A program made the translations under genes and the position numbers. 64,000 nucleotides of DNA from Thermopolyspora sp044507605 (GTDB taxonomy: Bacteria; Actinomycetota; Actinomycetes; Streptosporangiales; Streptosporangiaceae), in assembly GCA_044507605.1 (NCBI GenBank), contig JBIQJI010000019.1, positions 1 to 64,000 of the forward strand. Direction: 5' to 3'. The notes under the pieces are model-generated. The model was not told the DNA's origin and did no database searches. It saw only the letters and a list, made by a program, of their open reading frames with translations. Of the stretch, positions 40,886 through 49,649 are shown one piece after another. How positions within the stretch are numbered: the stretch's first letter is position 1; every line of letters starts with the position of its first letter.

Positions 40886-41929
40886 TCACGACGAGGGCGG
40901 CCAGTAGAGCAGCAGCATGGCGGCATCGTCGGGCAGCGGGCTGCCGACGTGCCGGAGCAGGTCGAGACGCAGCGCGTCCAAGGCCTCCTGCGGATCACCG
41001 GACCGCAGCAGCCCCACCCGCTCCTCCAGCGGATAGAACGCCCCGTGGCGATCACGTGCCTCGATCACCCCGTCGGTGTACAGCAGCACCCTGTCGCCCG
41101 GGCCGAACGGCATCCCGTACGGCTTGGGCTGGTCGGTGCGCAGGTCGGCCAGGCCGAGCGGCGGCGACTCCTCCGGCGCCTCGGCGAGCACGGTGGTGCC
41201 GTCGGCGTGCAGCATCAGCGGCGCCGGATGGCCGCAGTTGAGGAACGTGATGCCGCGCTCCGACACCTCGGCCATCACGGCCGACACGAACTTCTCCCCC
41301 GACAGGTGCCGCCCGAGCACCTTCTCCAGCCGCGCGGCGACCCCCTGCAGGTCGGTCTGGTCGTAGGCGGCCTCGCGGAACGCCCCGACCACCAGCGCCG
41401 CCGTCTCGACGGCCGCCAGGCCCTTGCCCTGCACGTCGCCCACGATCACCCGCACCCCGTCGGGAATGGTGACGACCTCGTACAGGTCTCCCCCGATGCG
41501 CGCCTCGGCGGCGGCGGAGGTGTACGACAGCGCGATGCTCAGTTCGCCCGCGTGGCGCGGCACCGGCCGCAGCAGCACCCGCTGCGCGGCCTCGGCGATG
41601 AGCCGGACGTCGGCGAGCTGGCGCTCCCTGCGGATGCGCCCGGCGCTGGCGAGCATGCTCGCCATGGTGACCCCGGCGATGGCCAGCATGAACAGGACGC
41701 TCTGCCGGTTCCACGCCACTTCGTTCCACGCCGCCAGCCCCACGCAGAGCGCTTCGGCGAGGGCGCCGACGGCCGCGGTGCGGCGGATGCCGCACGAGAC
41801 GCTGGCGAAGGCGGGCCCGAGCGCCAGCAACGGCAGGTAGCCCGTGCCACGACCGGTGATCAGGTCGGCGAAGGCCACGGCGGCCATCATCGCGAACGGC
41901 AGCAGTGCCAGCAGCCGCTGCGTCCTCAT
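40886..41929 (-). CDS. Membrane PP2C-type serine phosphatase (SpoIIE/RsbU class)
   Basis: The 347-residue protein starts at ATG 41927-41929. Residues 1-110 contain about four hydrophobic segments (LLALLPFAMMAAVAFADLI, YLPLLALGPAFASVSCGI, AVGALAEALCVGLAAW, SVLFMLAIAGVTMASML). A short helical linker leads to a SpoIIE domain with GGDLYEVV, VRVIVGDVQGKGLAA, FLNCGHPAPLML, VLLYTDGVIEARD and PDDAAMLLL. These metal-binding aspartates are all present, so it should be active. The class dephosphorylates anti-anti-sigma factors in partner-switching cascades. An HATPase gene of the opposing class lies two genes away; a functional link is inference. Confidence 0.92.
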   Translation of the reverse strand: MRTQRLLALLPFAMMAAVAFADLITGRGTGYLPLLALGPAFASVSCGIRRTAAVGALAEALCVGLAAWNEVAWNRQSVLFMLAIAGVTMASMLASAGRIRRERQLADVRLIAEAAQRVLLRPVPRHAGELSIALSYTSAAAEARIGGDLYEVVTIPDGVRVIVGDVQGKGLAAVETAALVVGAFREAAYDQTDLQGVAARLEKVLGRHLSGEKFVSAVMAEVSERGITFLNCGHPAPLMLHADGTTVLAEAPEESPPLGLADLRTDQPKPYGMPFGPGDRVLLYTDGVIEARDRHGAFYPLEERVGLLRSGDPQEALDALRLDLLRHVGSPLPDDAAMLLLYWPPSS

Positions 41930-42073
41930 GATCACCGCCCTTCGCGCCTCTCGCCGCCCTGTCAGACCTGTTCCTACCACACCTGGGAACGGCACAGGCG
42001 TCTCGGGACGACAGGGTAACGTCGCCCATGACGGGTTCGTCCGGCGGTGCCGGGCTTTCCGGCGGGACCTCGC

Positions 42074-43543
42074 TCAGCGGTCGCTCGTGCCGCGCGACCG
42101 GCGCGCGGCCCGGGCGGCGATCAGATCCGCGACCGCGACCGCGAACGCGGCGGCGACGAAGGCCAGCAGCACCACCAGGCCATGCTCGAACCCGGTCGCC
42201 CACGACCCCTTGGTGGCCGCCACGGCGGAGAAGAAGACCGCGCCGACGGCGGCGATGCCGATGGCCGCGCCGATGCGCTGCCCGGTCTGCAGCACGCCCC
42301 CCGCGACACCGCCCCGCTCCGGCGAGACCTCCGACAGCGTGATGGTCTGGTTCGGGGCGATCACCAGCCCGCTGCCCAGCCCGCCCACGAACAGCGGCAG
42401 CGCGGTGGCCAGCGCCACCCGTGGGCCCGGCACCAGATGCACCGCGACGTCGACCGCCACGAACCCCACCGCGACCAGGAACAGGCCGCCCGCCACCAGC
42501 GGCCTGCCGAACCGGGACACGAGCCTGCCGCCGATGATGCTCGCGATGCCCGAGCCGATCGCGAACGGGGTCATGGCCAGGCCCGCCTGCAGCGGGGTGT
42601 AGCCGACGCCGTTCTGCACGTAGAGGGTGTAGATGAAGAAGATCGCGCTGAAGCCGGCGAAGTACAGCAGGATCAGCGCGGCGCCCATGGCGTACGAGCG
42701 GGTCGTGAACAGGCGCAGGTCGACGAGCGGCGCGCGCCGCGTGCCGTAGTGGCGCTCCCAGAGGACGAAGCAGGTGAGCGTGACGACGGCGGCGAAGATC
42801 AGCAGCCACTTGCCCGTGCCCTGCCACTCGCGCTGCTCGACGAACGGCAGCAACAGCAGCGCCACCCCGCCGCCGAGCAGCAGCACCCCGAACGGGTCGA
42901 GGCTCTCCTTCTTGCCGCCGAGGAACGGCCGGGCCGGCAGGAACCGCCAGGCCAGGACCAGCGCCACGATCCCGACCGGGACGTTGACGTAGAAGACCCA
43001 CCGCCAGCCGTCCTGCGAGCCCTCCGCGCCGATCAACAGGCCGCCGGTGAGGGGCCCCACGGCCGTGGCGATGCCGATGGTGCCGCCGAGCATGCCGAAG
43101 GCGCGGCCCCGCTCCGCCCCCCGGAACCACTGCTGGATCAGCCCCGAGATCTGCGGATTGATCACCCCGCCCGCCACCCCCTGGATCAGCCTCGCGGTGA
43201 CCAGCCAGCCGACCGAGCGGGACATCCCGGCGGCCGCGCTCGATAACGTGAACAGGGCGACGCCGACCATGAACACGACGCGGCGCGACCGCGCGTCGCC
43301 GAGCCGCCCCGACGGCACCAGGACCAGCCCGAACGTCAGGGCGTAGCCCGACACGATCCACTGCAGGGCGCTCTCACCGGCCTGCAGGCCCGTGCGGATC
43401 GACGGCAGCGCCACATTGACGATGCTGACGTCGAGCAGGGTCATGAACCCGGCCAGGAGTGCGACGGCGAGCGCCTTCCACCGGCCATGACCGGCCTGCC
43501 GGCGCTCCTCGTCCGCCTCCACGGATGCGGTGACCCTCGTCAT
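42074..43543 (-). CDS. MFS drug/proton antiporter, DHA2 (EmrB/QacA) family
   Basis: The 489-residue protein, starting at ATG 43541-43543, has 14 predicted membrane helices. Motif C-like and family markers are LAGFMTLLDVSIVNVALPSI (helix 1), GRLGDARSRRVVFM (motif A region), ARLIQGVAGGVINPQISGLI and VGPLTGGLLIG. The VLQTGQRIGAAIGIA segment near the end is typical of DHA2 pumps. A multidrug or natural-product exporter is likely. No TetR-type regulator is next to it. The convergent SpoIIE phosphatase gene and the divergent LysE gene are its neighbours. No convincing ribosome-binding site is seen. Confidence 0.93.
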   Translation of the reverse strand: MTRVTASVEADEERRQAGHGRWKALAVALLAGFMTLLDVSIVNVALPSIRTGLQAGESALQWIVSGYALTFGLVLVPSGRLGDARSRRVVFMVGVALFTLSSAAAGMSRSVGWLVTARLIQGVAGGVINPQISGLIQQWFRGAERGRAFGMLGGTIGIATAVGPLTGGLLIGAEGSQDGWRWVFYVNVPVGIVALVLAWRFLPARPFLGGKKESLDPFGVLLLGGGVALLLLPFVEQREWQGTGKWLLIFAAVVTLTCFVLWERHYGTRRAPLVDLRLFTTRSYAMGAALILLYFAGFSAIFFIYTLYVQNGVGYTPLQAGLAMTPFAIGSGIASIIGGRLVSRFGRPLVAGGLFLVAVGFVAVDVAVHLVPGPRVALATALPLFVGGLGSGLVIAPNQTITLSEVSPERGGVAGGVLQTGQRIGAAIGIAAVGAVFFSAVAATKGSWATGFEHGLVVLLAFVAAAFAVAVADLIAARAARRSRGTSDR

Positions 43544-43606
43544 GTGACCACGTGCGCGAGCGGTCCGTCCCCCTGATAGCTCATGGGCGCGCCCTACCCA
43601 ACCCAC

Positions 43607-43612
43607 TACGAT
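43607..43612 (+). promoter_or_regulatory. -10 box for a leaderless lysE-family gene
   Basis: TACGAT fits TANNNT and ends six bases before ATG 43619, so transcription would start at the start codon. No Shine-Dalgarno exists before this ATG. Confidence 0.45.
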
Positions 43613-43618
43613 CGACAC

Positions 43619-44260
43619 ATGCCCGACGTCGCGACGCTCGCCCTGTTCACCGCCGCCACACTCGCCCTGCTGATCGTTCCCGGCCCGGCGGTGATCTACA
43701 TCGTGACGCGGAGCGTGACCCAGGGACGCACGGCCGGTCTGCTGTCGGTCCTCGGCGTTCACACCGGCTCGCTGGTGCACATCGCGGCCGCCGCCCTGGG
43801 CGTGAGCGCCCTGCTGGCGGCCTCCGCCACGGCGTTCACGGTCGTGAAGTACCTCGGCGCGGCCTACCTGGTGTGGCTCGGCCTGCGCAAGCTGCTCGGC
43901 CACGGTCACGACACCGGCGACGAGGTCGCGCGGCCGGTCTCGCGGGGCCGGCTGTTCGGGCAGGGGTTCGTGGTGAACGTCCTCAACCCCAAGACCGCGG
44001 TCTTCTTCCTGGCCTTCCTGCCCCAGTTCGCCGACCCCGCGCGCGGGCCGGTGGCGCCGCAGATCCTCCTGCTCGGCCTGTGCTGGCTGCTGCTCGGCAT
44101 GGCCTCCGACGGCACCTACGCCCTGCTGTCGGCGGCCGTCGCGGCCAAGATCCGCCGGCGCACCCGCCGCACGGCCCGCCGGCTCGACGTGGCGAGCGGA
44201 CTGGTCTACATCGGCCTCGGCGCGGTCGTGGCGTTCGGCGGCGAAGGCGACCGCCGCTGA
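43619..44260 (+). CDS. LysE/RhtB-family amino-acid exporter
   Basis: The 213-residue membrane protein has about six hydrophobic segments. The LysE family motif GPAVIYIVTRSVTQGRTAGLLSVLG is near the N-terminus, and VNVLNPKTAVFFLAFLPQF is in the middle. The family exports lysine, homoserine, threonine or other small metabolites; the substrate is not readable. I choose ATG 43619 because the family begins just before the first helix and a leaderless promoter fits. ATG 43583 would add 12 polar residues. It stands alone, divergent from the DHA2 exporter gene. Confidence 0.92.
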   Translation: MPDVATLALFTAATLALLIVPGPAVIYIVTRSVTQGRTAGLLSVLGVHTGSLVHIAAAALGVSALLAASATAFTVVKYLGAAYLVWLGLRKLLGHGHDTGDEVARPVSRGRLFGQGFVVNVLNPKTAVFFLAFLPQFADPARGPVAPQILLLGLCWLLLGMASDGTYALLSAAVAAKIRRRTRRTARRLDVASGLVYIGLGAVVAFGGEGDRR

Positions 44261-44287
44261 GCCGGCCCGCCCGTCACCGGGGCGGCT

Positions 44288-45040
44288 TCACCGGAGCCGG
44301 GCGCGATAACAGTGCGTGACGTACGGCAGGGCGACGCCGGTCGCCCCCTCGGCGGGCGGCACCGTGTCGAGCAGGCGGGCGACCTCGGCGAGCACCCGGT
44401 CGCGCTCGGGCCGCGGCAGCGTGATGATGTAGCTGCGCGAGGCCACCATGTCGAGCACCGCGTCGCGGTCGAGGCGATGGGTCCACGGCACGTCGTGCCG
44501 CTCCGGCGGCTCGAACGGCGCGCCGATCACCGGGTCGGCGCCCCTGCCGCCGTCGGCGCCGTACGGGCGGAGCAGGGCGCCCAGGCGGGCCACCCACGGC
44601 ACCCGCTCGTCGCGGTAGTTCCACAGCAGGCAGAGCCGGCCGCCGGGGGCCAGGACCCTGGCCACCTCCGGCACGGCACGCGGCGGATCCACCCAGTGCC
44701 AGGCCTGCGCCACCAGCACGGCGTCGAACTCGCCGTCACCGGCCGGGATGGCCTCGGCGGTGCCGGCCCGCGCCTCGACGCCGGGAACGGCCCGGGCGAG
44801 CTGGTCGCGCATCTGCGCCAAGGGCTCCACCGCGAGCACGTCCAGCCCTCGCTCGCGCAGCAGCCGGGTGAGCTTGCCGGTGCCGGCCCCGAGGTCGAGC
44901 ACCCGCCGCGCCCCAGGCGGCAGCAGCCAGTCGATCGCCTCGCCCGGATAGGAGGGACGGCCCCGCTCGTACGCGGCCGCCGCCGCCCCGAACGACAGCG
45001 CCTGGGCCTGCCGGTCATCGGAGGTCATGCCCATAGTCAT
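44288..45040 (-). CDS. Class I SAM-dependent methyltransferase
   Basis: The 250-residue product has motif I RRVLDLGAGTGKLTRLL (about residues 42-58), motif II-like VLAVEPLAQM, DAVLVAQAWHWVDPPRAV and the VLAPGGRLCLLWN strand. The N-terminal AQALSFGAAAAAYERGRPSYP is the usual start of this UbiE/Methyltransf_11-like group. Its ATG overlaps the rnhB stop as ATGA (45037-45040), so it is coupled to rnhB; ATG 45026-45028 is a later alternative. The substrate is unknown. The pairing with rnhB looks like chance co-transcription rather than shared function. Confidence 0.9.
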   Translation of the reverse strand: MTMGMTSDDRQAQALSFGAAAAAYERGRPSYPGEAIDWLLPPGARRVLDLGAGTGKLTRLLRERGLDVLAVEPLAQMRDQLARAVPGVEARAGTAEAIPAGDGEFDAVLVAQAWHWVDPPRAVPEVARVLAPGGRLCLLWNYRDERVPWVARLGALLRPYGADGGRGADPVIGAPFEPPERHDVPWTHRLDRDAVLDMVASRSYIITLPRPERDRVLAEVARLLDTVPPAEGATGVALPYVTHCYRARLR

Positions 45041-45738
45041 AGCAGCGAGAGCTGGCCGGAGCCTGCGTTGGGGTCGCGGTGCTTCTTCAGGTGCCGCCAT
45101 TGGGGCAGGTCGTCGAGGTAGGACCAGGAGAGCCGGTGATGCGGTGTGGGGCCGCGCTCGGCCAGCGCCCGCTGGTGCACCGGAGAGGGGTAGCCGGCGC
45201 CGTCGGCGAAGCCGTACCCCGGGTGGTCGTCGTCGAGTGCCGCCATCAGCGCGTCGCGGCGCACCTTCGCCAGCACCGACGCGGCGGCCACCGTCACCGA
45301 CCGCTGGTCGGCCTTGACCTCGCAGCACACCTGCCAGGGGGCGCGCAGGAAGTCGTGGGCGCCGTCGAGGATCACCACGTCGGGCCGCGTCGGCAGGGCC
45401 GCCAGCGCCCGCCGGGCGGCACGCCGCAGCGCCTCGGTCATGCCCACCTCGTCGATCTCCTCCGGCGTGGACTCGCCGAACGCGTGACCGGTGAGCCAGC
45501 CCGGCAGCACCTCGGCGAACGCCTCGCGCTGGGCGGCGGTGAGCAGCTTGGAGTCGGTGAGCCGCACCGTGCGGCCGCCCCGGCCGGGCAGCTCCGGCGG
45601 GGTGCTCAGGTCGGTCACGGCGGCGCACACCAGCACCGGCCCGGCCCAGGCGCCCCGGCCCACCTCGTCGACGCCCGCCACGCACCGCGCTCCGGCGGCC
45701 CGCAGCCGGTTCTCGATCTCGTACCCCGCTACGACCAC
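45037..45738 (-). CDS. rnhB: Ribonuclease HII
   Basis: Cleaves the RNA strand of RNA-DNA hybrids and single ribonucleotides in DNA. The product of about 233 residues has the catalytic motif GVDEVGRGAWAGPVLVCAAV with its Asp-Glu pair, KLLTAAQREAF, an Asp in VVILDGAHDF and ASVLAKVRRDALM. The first conserved strand is VVAGYEIENRL, so I start at GTG 45736-45738. An upstream ATG at 45790-45792 would add 18 residues with no family support. In many actinomycetes rnhB lies near lepB, rplS and trmD; none is here. Confidence 0.93.
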   Translation of the reverse strand: MVVAGYEIENRLRAAGARCVAGVDEVGRGAWAGPVLVCAAVTDLSTPPELPGRGGRTVRLTDSKLLTAAQREAFAEVLPGWLTGHAFGESTPEEIDEVGMTEALRRAARRALAALPTRPDVVILDGAHDFLRAPWQVCCEVKADQRSVTVAAASVLAKVRRDALMAALDDDHPGYGFADGAGYPSPVHQRALAERGPTPHHRLSWSYLDDLPQWRHLKKHRDPNAGSGQLSLL

Positions 45739-45820
45739 CGGGCCATCATCGCACCCGGGGGCCCGGCCCGCCCCCGATACCGCCGACGACATGCGGCCGG
45801 TGGGCGGCCGTCTGCGACCG

Positions 45821-46474
45821 TCAGCGGGACAGGTGGCGCCGGAACCAGTCGGCGGCCAGGGCCGCGACCCGGTCCAGGGCGCCGGGCTCCTCGAACAGGT
45901 GGGTAGCGCCGGGCACCACGGCGATGTCGTGCGGGCCCTTCAGCTCCTGCGCGGCGTCGCGGTTCAGTTCCAGCACGGGCTCGTCCGCGCCGCCGACGAT
46001 CAGCAGCACGGGGGCGGTGACCCTGGCCAGCGCGTCACCGGCGAGATCGGGGCGGCCGCCCCGCGAGACCACCGCCCGGACCAGATCGGGGCGCTCGGCG
46101 GCGGCCCGCAGCGCGCCGGCGGCGCCGGTGCTCGCCCCGAACAGGCCGACCGGCAGGCCCTCGGTGACCGGGCGCTGCGGCAGCCAGTCGATGGCGTCGA
46201 TCAGGCGGCGGGTCAGCAGGTCGATGTCGAAGCGCAGTTCGCCGGTCCACGCGTCGCGGGCCTCCTCCGCCTCGGTGAGCAGGTCCAGCAGCAGGGTGGC
46301 GAACCCCGTGCGGTTGAGGTGCGCGGCCACGGCCTTGTTGCGCGGGCTGTGCCGGGAGCTGCCGCTGCCGTGGGCGAACATGACCAGTCCCCGCGCGCCC
46401 GTGGGGACGAACAGGTCGCCGTTCACCTCGGCGTCGCCGAGGGCCATCGCGAGGGTTTGCGTGCTCGACTCCAT
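45821..46474 (-). CDS. Alpha/beta hydrolase (dienelactone-hydrolase-like)
   Basis: The 217-residue product starts at ATG 46472-46474. The nucleophile elbow is LFGASTGAAGAL, the acid is in LIVGGADEPVLEL and the His in VPGATHLFEEPGAL, giving a complete triad. VMFAHGSGSSRHSPRNKAVA carries the oxyanion-hole segment. This group is widespread in actinomycetes and sometimes is fused to phosphoribosyltransferase domains, here not. The substrate is unknown. It is in the same direction as, and downstream of, the nitroreductase gene, 157 bases away, and may or may not belong to that operon. Confidence 0.88.
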   Translation of the reverse strand: MESSTQTLAMALGDAEVNGDLFVPTGARGLVMFAHGSGSSRHSPRNKAVAAHLNRTGFATLLLDLLTEAEEARDAWTGELRFDIDLLTRRLIDAIDWLPQRPVTEGLPVGLFGASTGAAGALRAAAERPDLVRAVVSRGGRPDLAGDALARVTAPVLLIVGGADEPVLELNRDAAQELKGPHDIAVVPGATHLFEEPGALDRVAALAADWFRRHLSR

Positions 46475-46631
46475 GCGCGGCGCGTACCCGGAGGGCAGGC
46501 GGGCAAACGCACCCGGATCGCGGCGCGGGCCCGGGCCGGGCGGCCCGGGCGCCGAGAAGATCACAAGGTCGCGGGCGGCCCGGCCGGCGAACGGCTCGCG
46601 GGACGGGCCGAGCGCCGCCGGGGCGTGCGGC

Positions 46632-47147
46632 CTACCAGGTCTCCCGGTGGACGACGTCGTCGAAGGCGCGGCGGTCGGGGCGGCGGATGGGCGCGAGGGG
46701 ACGGTCGGCCGGGTAGCCGAACGCGATGAGGTAGGCGCAATAGCGGTCGGCGGGCAGGCCCAGCAGGCGGCGGGCGAGCTCCTCGTCGCCGACCGCCGAG
46801 TGGCCGCTGCCGATGCCGAGGTCGGCGGCCGCCAGCATCATGATCATGGTGGCCTGGCCGAGGTCGTACGCCGTGCGCTGCCGCATGCGGTCGTCTTCGG
46901 GCACGGGGGCGACGAGCGCCACGGTGGCGGCCGACGTGGCGACGTGGCCGGCGCCGCGCCAGACCTTGGAGAGCTCGGCCAGCCGCTCGCGCTCGGTCAC
47001 GACCACGAAGTCCCAGGGCTGCCAGTTCTGCGATGACGGAGCGCGGCGCCCGGCCTCAAGGATGCGGTCGAGGTCCCCGTCGGCGATCGGGCGGTCGGTG
47101 TACTGCCGCACATTGCGCCGCGCACAGATGGCGTCCCACGTTTCCAT
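46632..47147 (-). CDS. Nitroreductase-family oxidoreductase
   Basis: The 171-residue FMN-dependent protein starts at ATG 47145-47147. Markers are AICARRNVRQYTDRPI, RRAPSSQNWQPWDFVVVTE and the central DLGQATMIMMLAAADLGIGS. The C-terminal AYLIAFGYPADRPLAP is family-typical. The group includes nitro/quinone reductases and BluB-like enzymes; the substrate is not clear. It lies 83 bases behind the reductase of the Rieske system on the same strand, so it may share that transcript and act on an oxidation product. Confidence 0.9.
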   Translation of the reverse strand: METWDAICARRNVRQYTDRPIADGDLDRILEAGRRAPSSQNWQPWDFVVVTERERLAELSKVWRGAGHVATSAATVALVAPVPEDDRMRQRTAYDLGQATMIMMLAAADLGIGSGHSAVGDEELARRLLGLPADRYCAYLIAFGYPADRPLAPIRRPDRRAFDDVVHRETW

Positions 47148-47230
47148 GCGCGCCCTTTTACCCCGGCTTTTTACCGCCGAAACCGCTCGGCGGCCCGCCG
47201 CGCGGCCCCCTCGCGGCCCGGTGGCCCGGG

Positions 47231-48256
47231 TCACAGATCGAGGACCAGGCGGGGGCAGCGCGCGCGGGACACGCAGATCATCAGCGACTCGTTGGCGGCC
47301 CGCTCGTCCGGCGTGAGCAGCACGTCGCGATGGTCGGCCTCGCCTTCGAGCAGGTCGGTCTCGCAGGTGCCGCAGGTGCCCTCGCGGCACGACGACAGCA
47401 CCTGTACGCCAGCCGCCTCCACGACCTCCAGGATCGACGTGCCGGGCGGCACCGGCAGGGTGAGCCCGGACCTGGCCAGCACCACCTCGAACGCCGTGTC
47501 CTCCCCCGCGCCGGCGGCCGGCTCGGTGGGCCGGAACCGTTCGACGTGCAGTGTCCCGGGCTCGGCGCACTGCCGCTCGGCCGCCGCCAGCAGAGGCTCC
47601 GGGCCGCAGCAGTAGACCAGGGTGCCGGGGGCCCGTTCGCCGAGGAAGCCGGCCAGATCGAGCAGGCCCGTCTCGTCCTCGGGCCTGATGGCCACCCGGT
47701 CGCCGTACGCCGCCAGGCGCTCGCGGAAGGCCATCGACGCGCGGGTGCGGCCGCCGTACAGCAGCCGCCAGTCGGCGCCCGCCGCGTCGGCCGCGCCGAT
47801 CATGGGCAGGAGCGGGGTGATGCCGATGCCGCCCGCGATGAACAGGTAGCGCGGGGCGGGGAGCAGCGGAAAGTTGTTGCGCGGACCGCGCACCCCGATG
47901 CGGGTGCCGGCGGTGAGCCGGTCGTGCACGTACGCCGACCCGCCCCGGCTCTGCAGCTCGCGCAGCACCGCGACCTGCCACGACGTGCGGTCGCGCGGGT
48001 CGCCGCACAGGGAGTACTGCCTGATCGGCGCACCGTCCGGCGGCCCGCCGGGCGCTCCGGCGCCGAGCAGCAGGTCGATGTGCGCGCCGGGGGTCCATTC
48101 GGGCAGGGTGCCGTCGGGCCGGCTCAGCGTCAGCCCGACGACTCCGTCGGCCAGCGGCTCCTTGCGCGTCACGACGACCGTGAACTCCTCCGGCTGCCGC
48201 GGGGCGGCGAGCGCCACACCGCCCCGCTCGCTCGTTCGCTCGCCGTGCTCGCTCAC
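47231..48256 (-). CDS. Rieske oxygenase reductase component (FMN, NAD(P)H, 2Fe-2S)
   Basis: The product of about 341 residues is a phthalate-dioxygenase-reductase-type protein, related to VanB. An N-terminal flavin domain carries RQYSLCGDP. The NAD domain has FIAGGIGITPLLPM and VYCCGPEPLL. The C-terminal plant-type 2Fe-2S domain has CREGTCGTCETDLLEGEADH with a further Cys downstream (ICVSRARC). It passes electrons from NAD(P)H to the oxygenase encoded upstream. The GTG start (48254-48256) overlaps the stop of the 67-residue gene as GTGA, so the two are translationally coupled. Confidence 0.92.
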   Translation of the reverse strand: MSEHGERTSERGGVALAAPRQPEEFTVVVTRKEPLADGVVGLTLSRPDGTLPEWTPGAHIDLLLGAGAPGGPPDGAPIRQYSLCGDPRDRTSWQVAVLRELQSRGGSAYVHDRLTAGTRIGVRGPRNNFPLLPAPRYLFIAGGIGITPLLPMIGAADAAGADWRLLYGGRTRASMAFRERLAAYGDRVAIRPEDETGLLDLAGFLGERAPGTLVYCCGPEPLLAAAERQCAEPGTLHVERFRPTEPAAGAGEDTAFEVVLARSGLTLPVPPGTSILEVVEAAGVQVLSSCREGTCGTCETDLLEGEADHRDVLLTPDERAANESLMICVSRARCPRLVLDL

Positions 48257-48456
48257 AGGCGGCCGCCCCTGCGCTGGTGGCCGGCCGGATGCCCGTACAG
48301 CCAGTCCCACAGGCGCACCGGGTCGTCGGCCTCCCGGGTGGCGCCGCAGTGGCAGGTGCCGACGAGCCGATCGGTGCCGGGGATCCAGCGCACGACGTAG
48401 ACGATGCTCGCCGGGCCCGTCCGGTCGGTCGTGTTCGCCGTGTTCGCCGTGTTCAC
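48253..48456 (-). CDS. Small CxC protein in the Rieske operon, 67 residues
   Basis: A GTG at 48454-48456 with GGAG eight bases upstream opens a frame ending in a four-base overlap with the reductase gene. The product has a short Asn/Thr/Ala repeat at the start (NTANTANTT). A compact core follows: SIVYVVRWIPGTDRLVGTCHCGATR, then DPVRLWDWLYGHPAGH. The Cys-x-Cys with nearby His residues might bind metal. I do not recognise the family, but its coupling inside the operon makes it likely to be real and to serve the oxygenase system. Confidence 0.65.
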   Translation of the reverse strand: MNTANTANTTDRTGPASIVYVVRWIPGTDRLVGTCHCGATREADDPVRLWDWLYGHPAGHQRRGGRL

Positions 48457-48541
48457 GTGGTCACTCCGCTCGCCGCGTCCGCCCCGCTCGCGACGCGCGT
48501 CGCGCCGCGAGCCCTCGCCCCTCGTTCCCGGATCGTCACGG

Positions 48542-49603
48542 TCAGCCGGCGGCCTTGACGGCCGGCTCGGCCGACACGAGGCGCTGGAGCATGCGGCGCG
48601 CGGCCAGGCCACCGGTGTCGATGTTGATGCTCAGCTCCTGGACGCCCTCGCCCTCGGCCGCGATCACTTCCTCCAGCAGGTTCAGCGCCTTGACGTCCTG
48701 CAGGACCACCGTGCGGTTGAAGTCGTGCAGGAGGGTGGAGATCTCCGTGTCGTCCCGGGCGAAGTCGCGGGCCACCGCCCAGAAGTCGTGCGTGGAGTGC
48801 CGGGTCTCGGGCGTGATCGCGTACACGATCTCCATGTGGAAGCCCTCGGGGTCGGTGCCGTCGGGCCGCGGCTCCGAGCCCACGGGGGCCACCCTGCTGT
48901 GCAGGGTGTACAGGCACGGCGGCCGGTACTCGATGTCCTGCCAGCGGCAGATGCGGCCGGTCAGGCCGGTCGACTTGCTGTAGAAGGGCGGGCAGGCGGC
49001 GTCGGCCATGTGCCGGCTGACCCGGACGATGCCGTTCTCCTCGTCGACCTCGGTGACGATGGGCGTCTCGGCCACCTCGGGGGTGCCGATGTAGCCGCCG
49101 TGCAGGTACGTCTCGTGCGAGAGGTCGAGCAGGTTGTCGACGAGCAGGCCGTAGCGCGCCTTCAGCGGCTCCATGCCGTACACCGTGGTCCACTGCGGGT
49201 CGGCCAGCCATGGGGCCCGCGGCACCGACGTGGGATCGGCCTTCGCCGGGTCGCCGATCCACACCCAGATGAACGAGTCGAGCTCCACGACGGGGTAGGA
49301 CGGGACACGCGCCGTGCGGGGGATCCGCTTCTGGCCGGGCACGTACACGCAGGTGCCCGACTTGTCGTAGGTGAATCCGTGGTAGCCGCAGACGATGGTG
49401 TCGCCGTCGAGCCGGCTTTCCGACAGCGGGAAGCGGCGGTGCACGCAGCGGTCGGCCAGCACGGCGACCTCGCCCGACTCGGTGCGATAGAAGACCATGG
49501 GCTCGCCGCAGATGGTGCGGGCGAGCAGATCACGGCCGACCTCGGAGCCGTATGCGGCGACGTACCACTGGTCGCGCGCGAAGTCGTCGACGAATCCGGA
49601 CAT
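48542..49603 (-). CDS. Rieske non-heme iron oxygenase, alpha subunit (VanA-like)
   Basis: The 353-residue product starts at ATG 49601-49603 behind GGGAGGAG. The Rieske centre is Cys53-x-His55 in DRCVHRRFPL and Cys72-x2-His75 in VCGYHGFTYD. The mononuclear iron site is in LLVDNLLDLSHETYLHGG (His163 and His168), with a later acidic residue. Length and spacing match vanillate-demethylase-like (type IA) oxygenases, which demethylate or hydroxylate aromatics. The substrate is not determined. Upstream lies an IclR regulator gene (46 bases), downstream a small gene and the reductase. Confidence 0.93.
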   Translation of the reverse strand: MSGFVDDFARDQWYVAAYGSEVGRDLLARTICGEPMVFYRTESGEVAVLADRCVHRRFPLSESRLDGDTIVCGYHGFTYDKSGTCVYVPGQKRIPRTARVPSYPVVELDSFIWVWIGDPAKADPTSVPRAPWLADPQWTTVYGMEPLKARYGLLVDNLLDLSHETYLHGGYIGTPEVAETPIVTEVDEENGIVRVSRHMADAACPPFYSKSTGLTGRICRWQDIEYRPPCLYTLHSRVAPVGSEPRPDGTDPEGFHMEIVYAITPETRHSTHDFWAVARDFARDDTEISTLLHDFNRTVVLQDVKALNLLEEVIAAEGEGVQELSINIDTGGLAARRMLQRLVSAEPAVKAAG

Positions 49604-49649
49604 GTGCAGCCACTCCTCCCGGCCTGGCGGTGGATCCGCCTGGCCGCCC

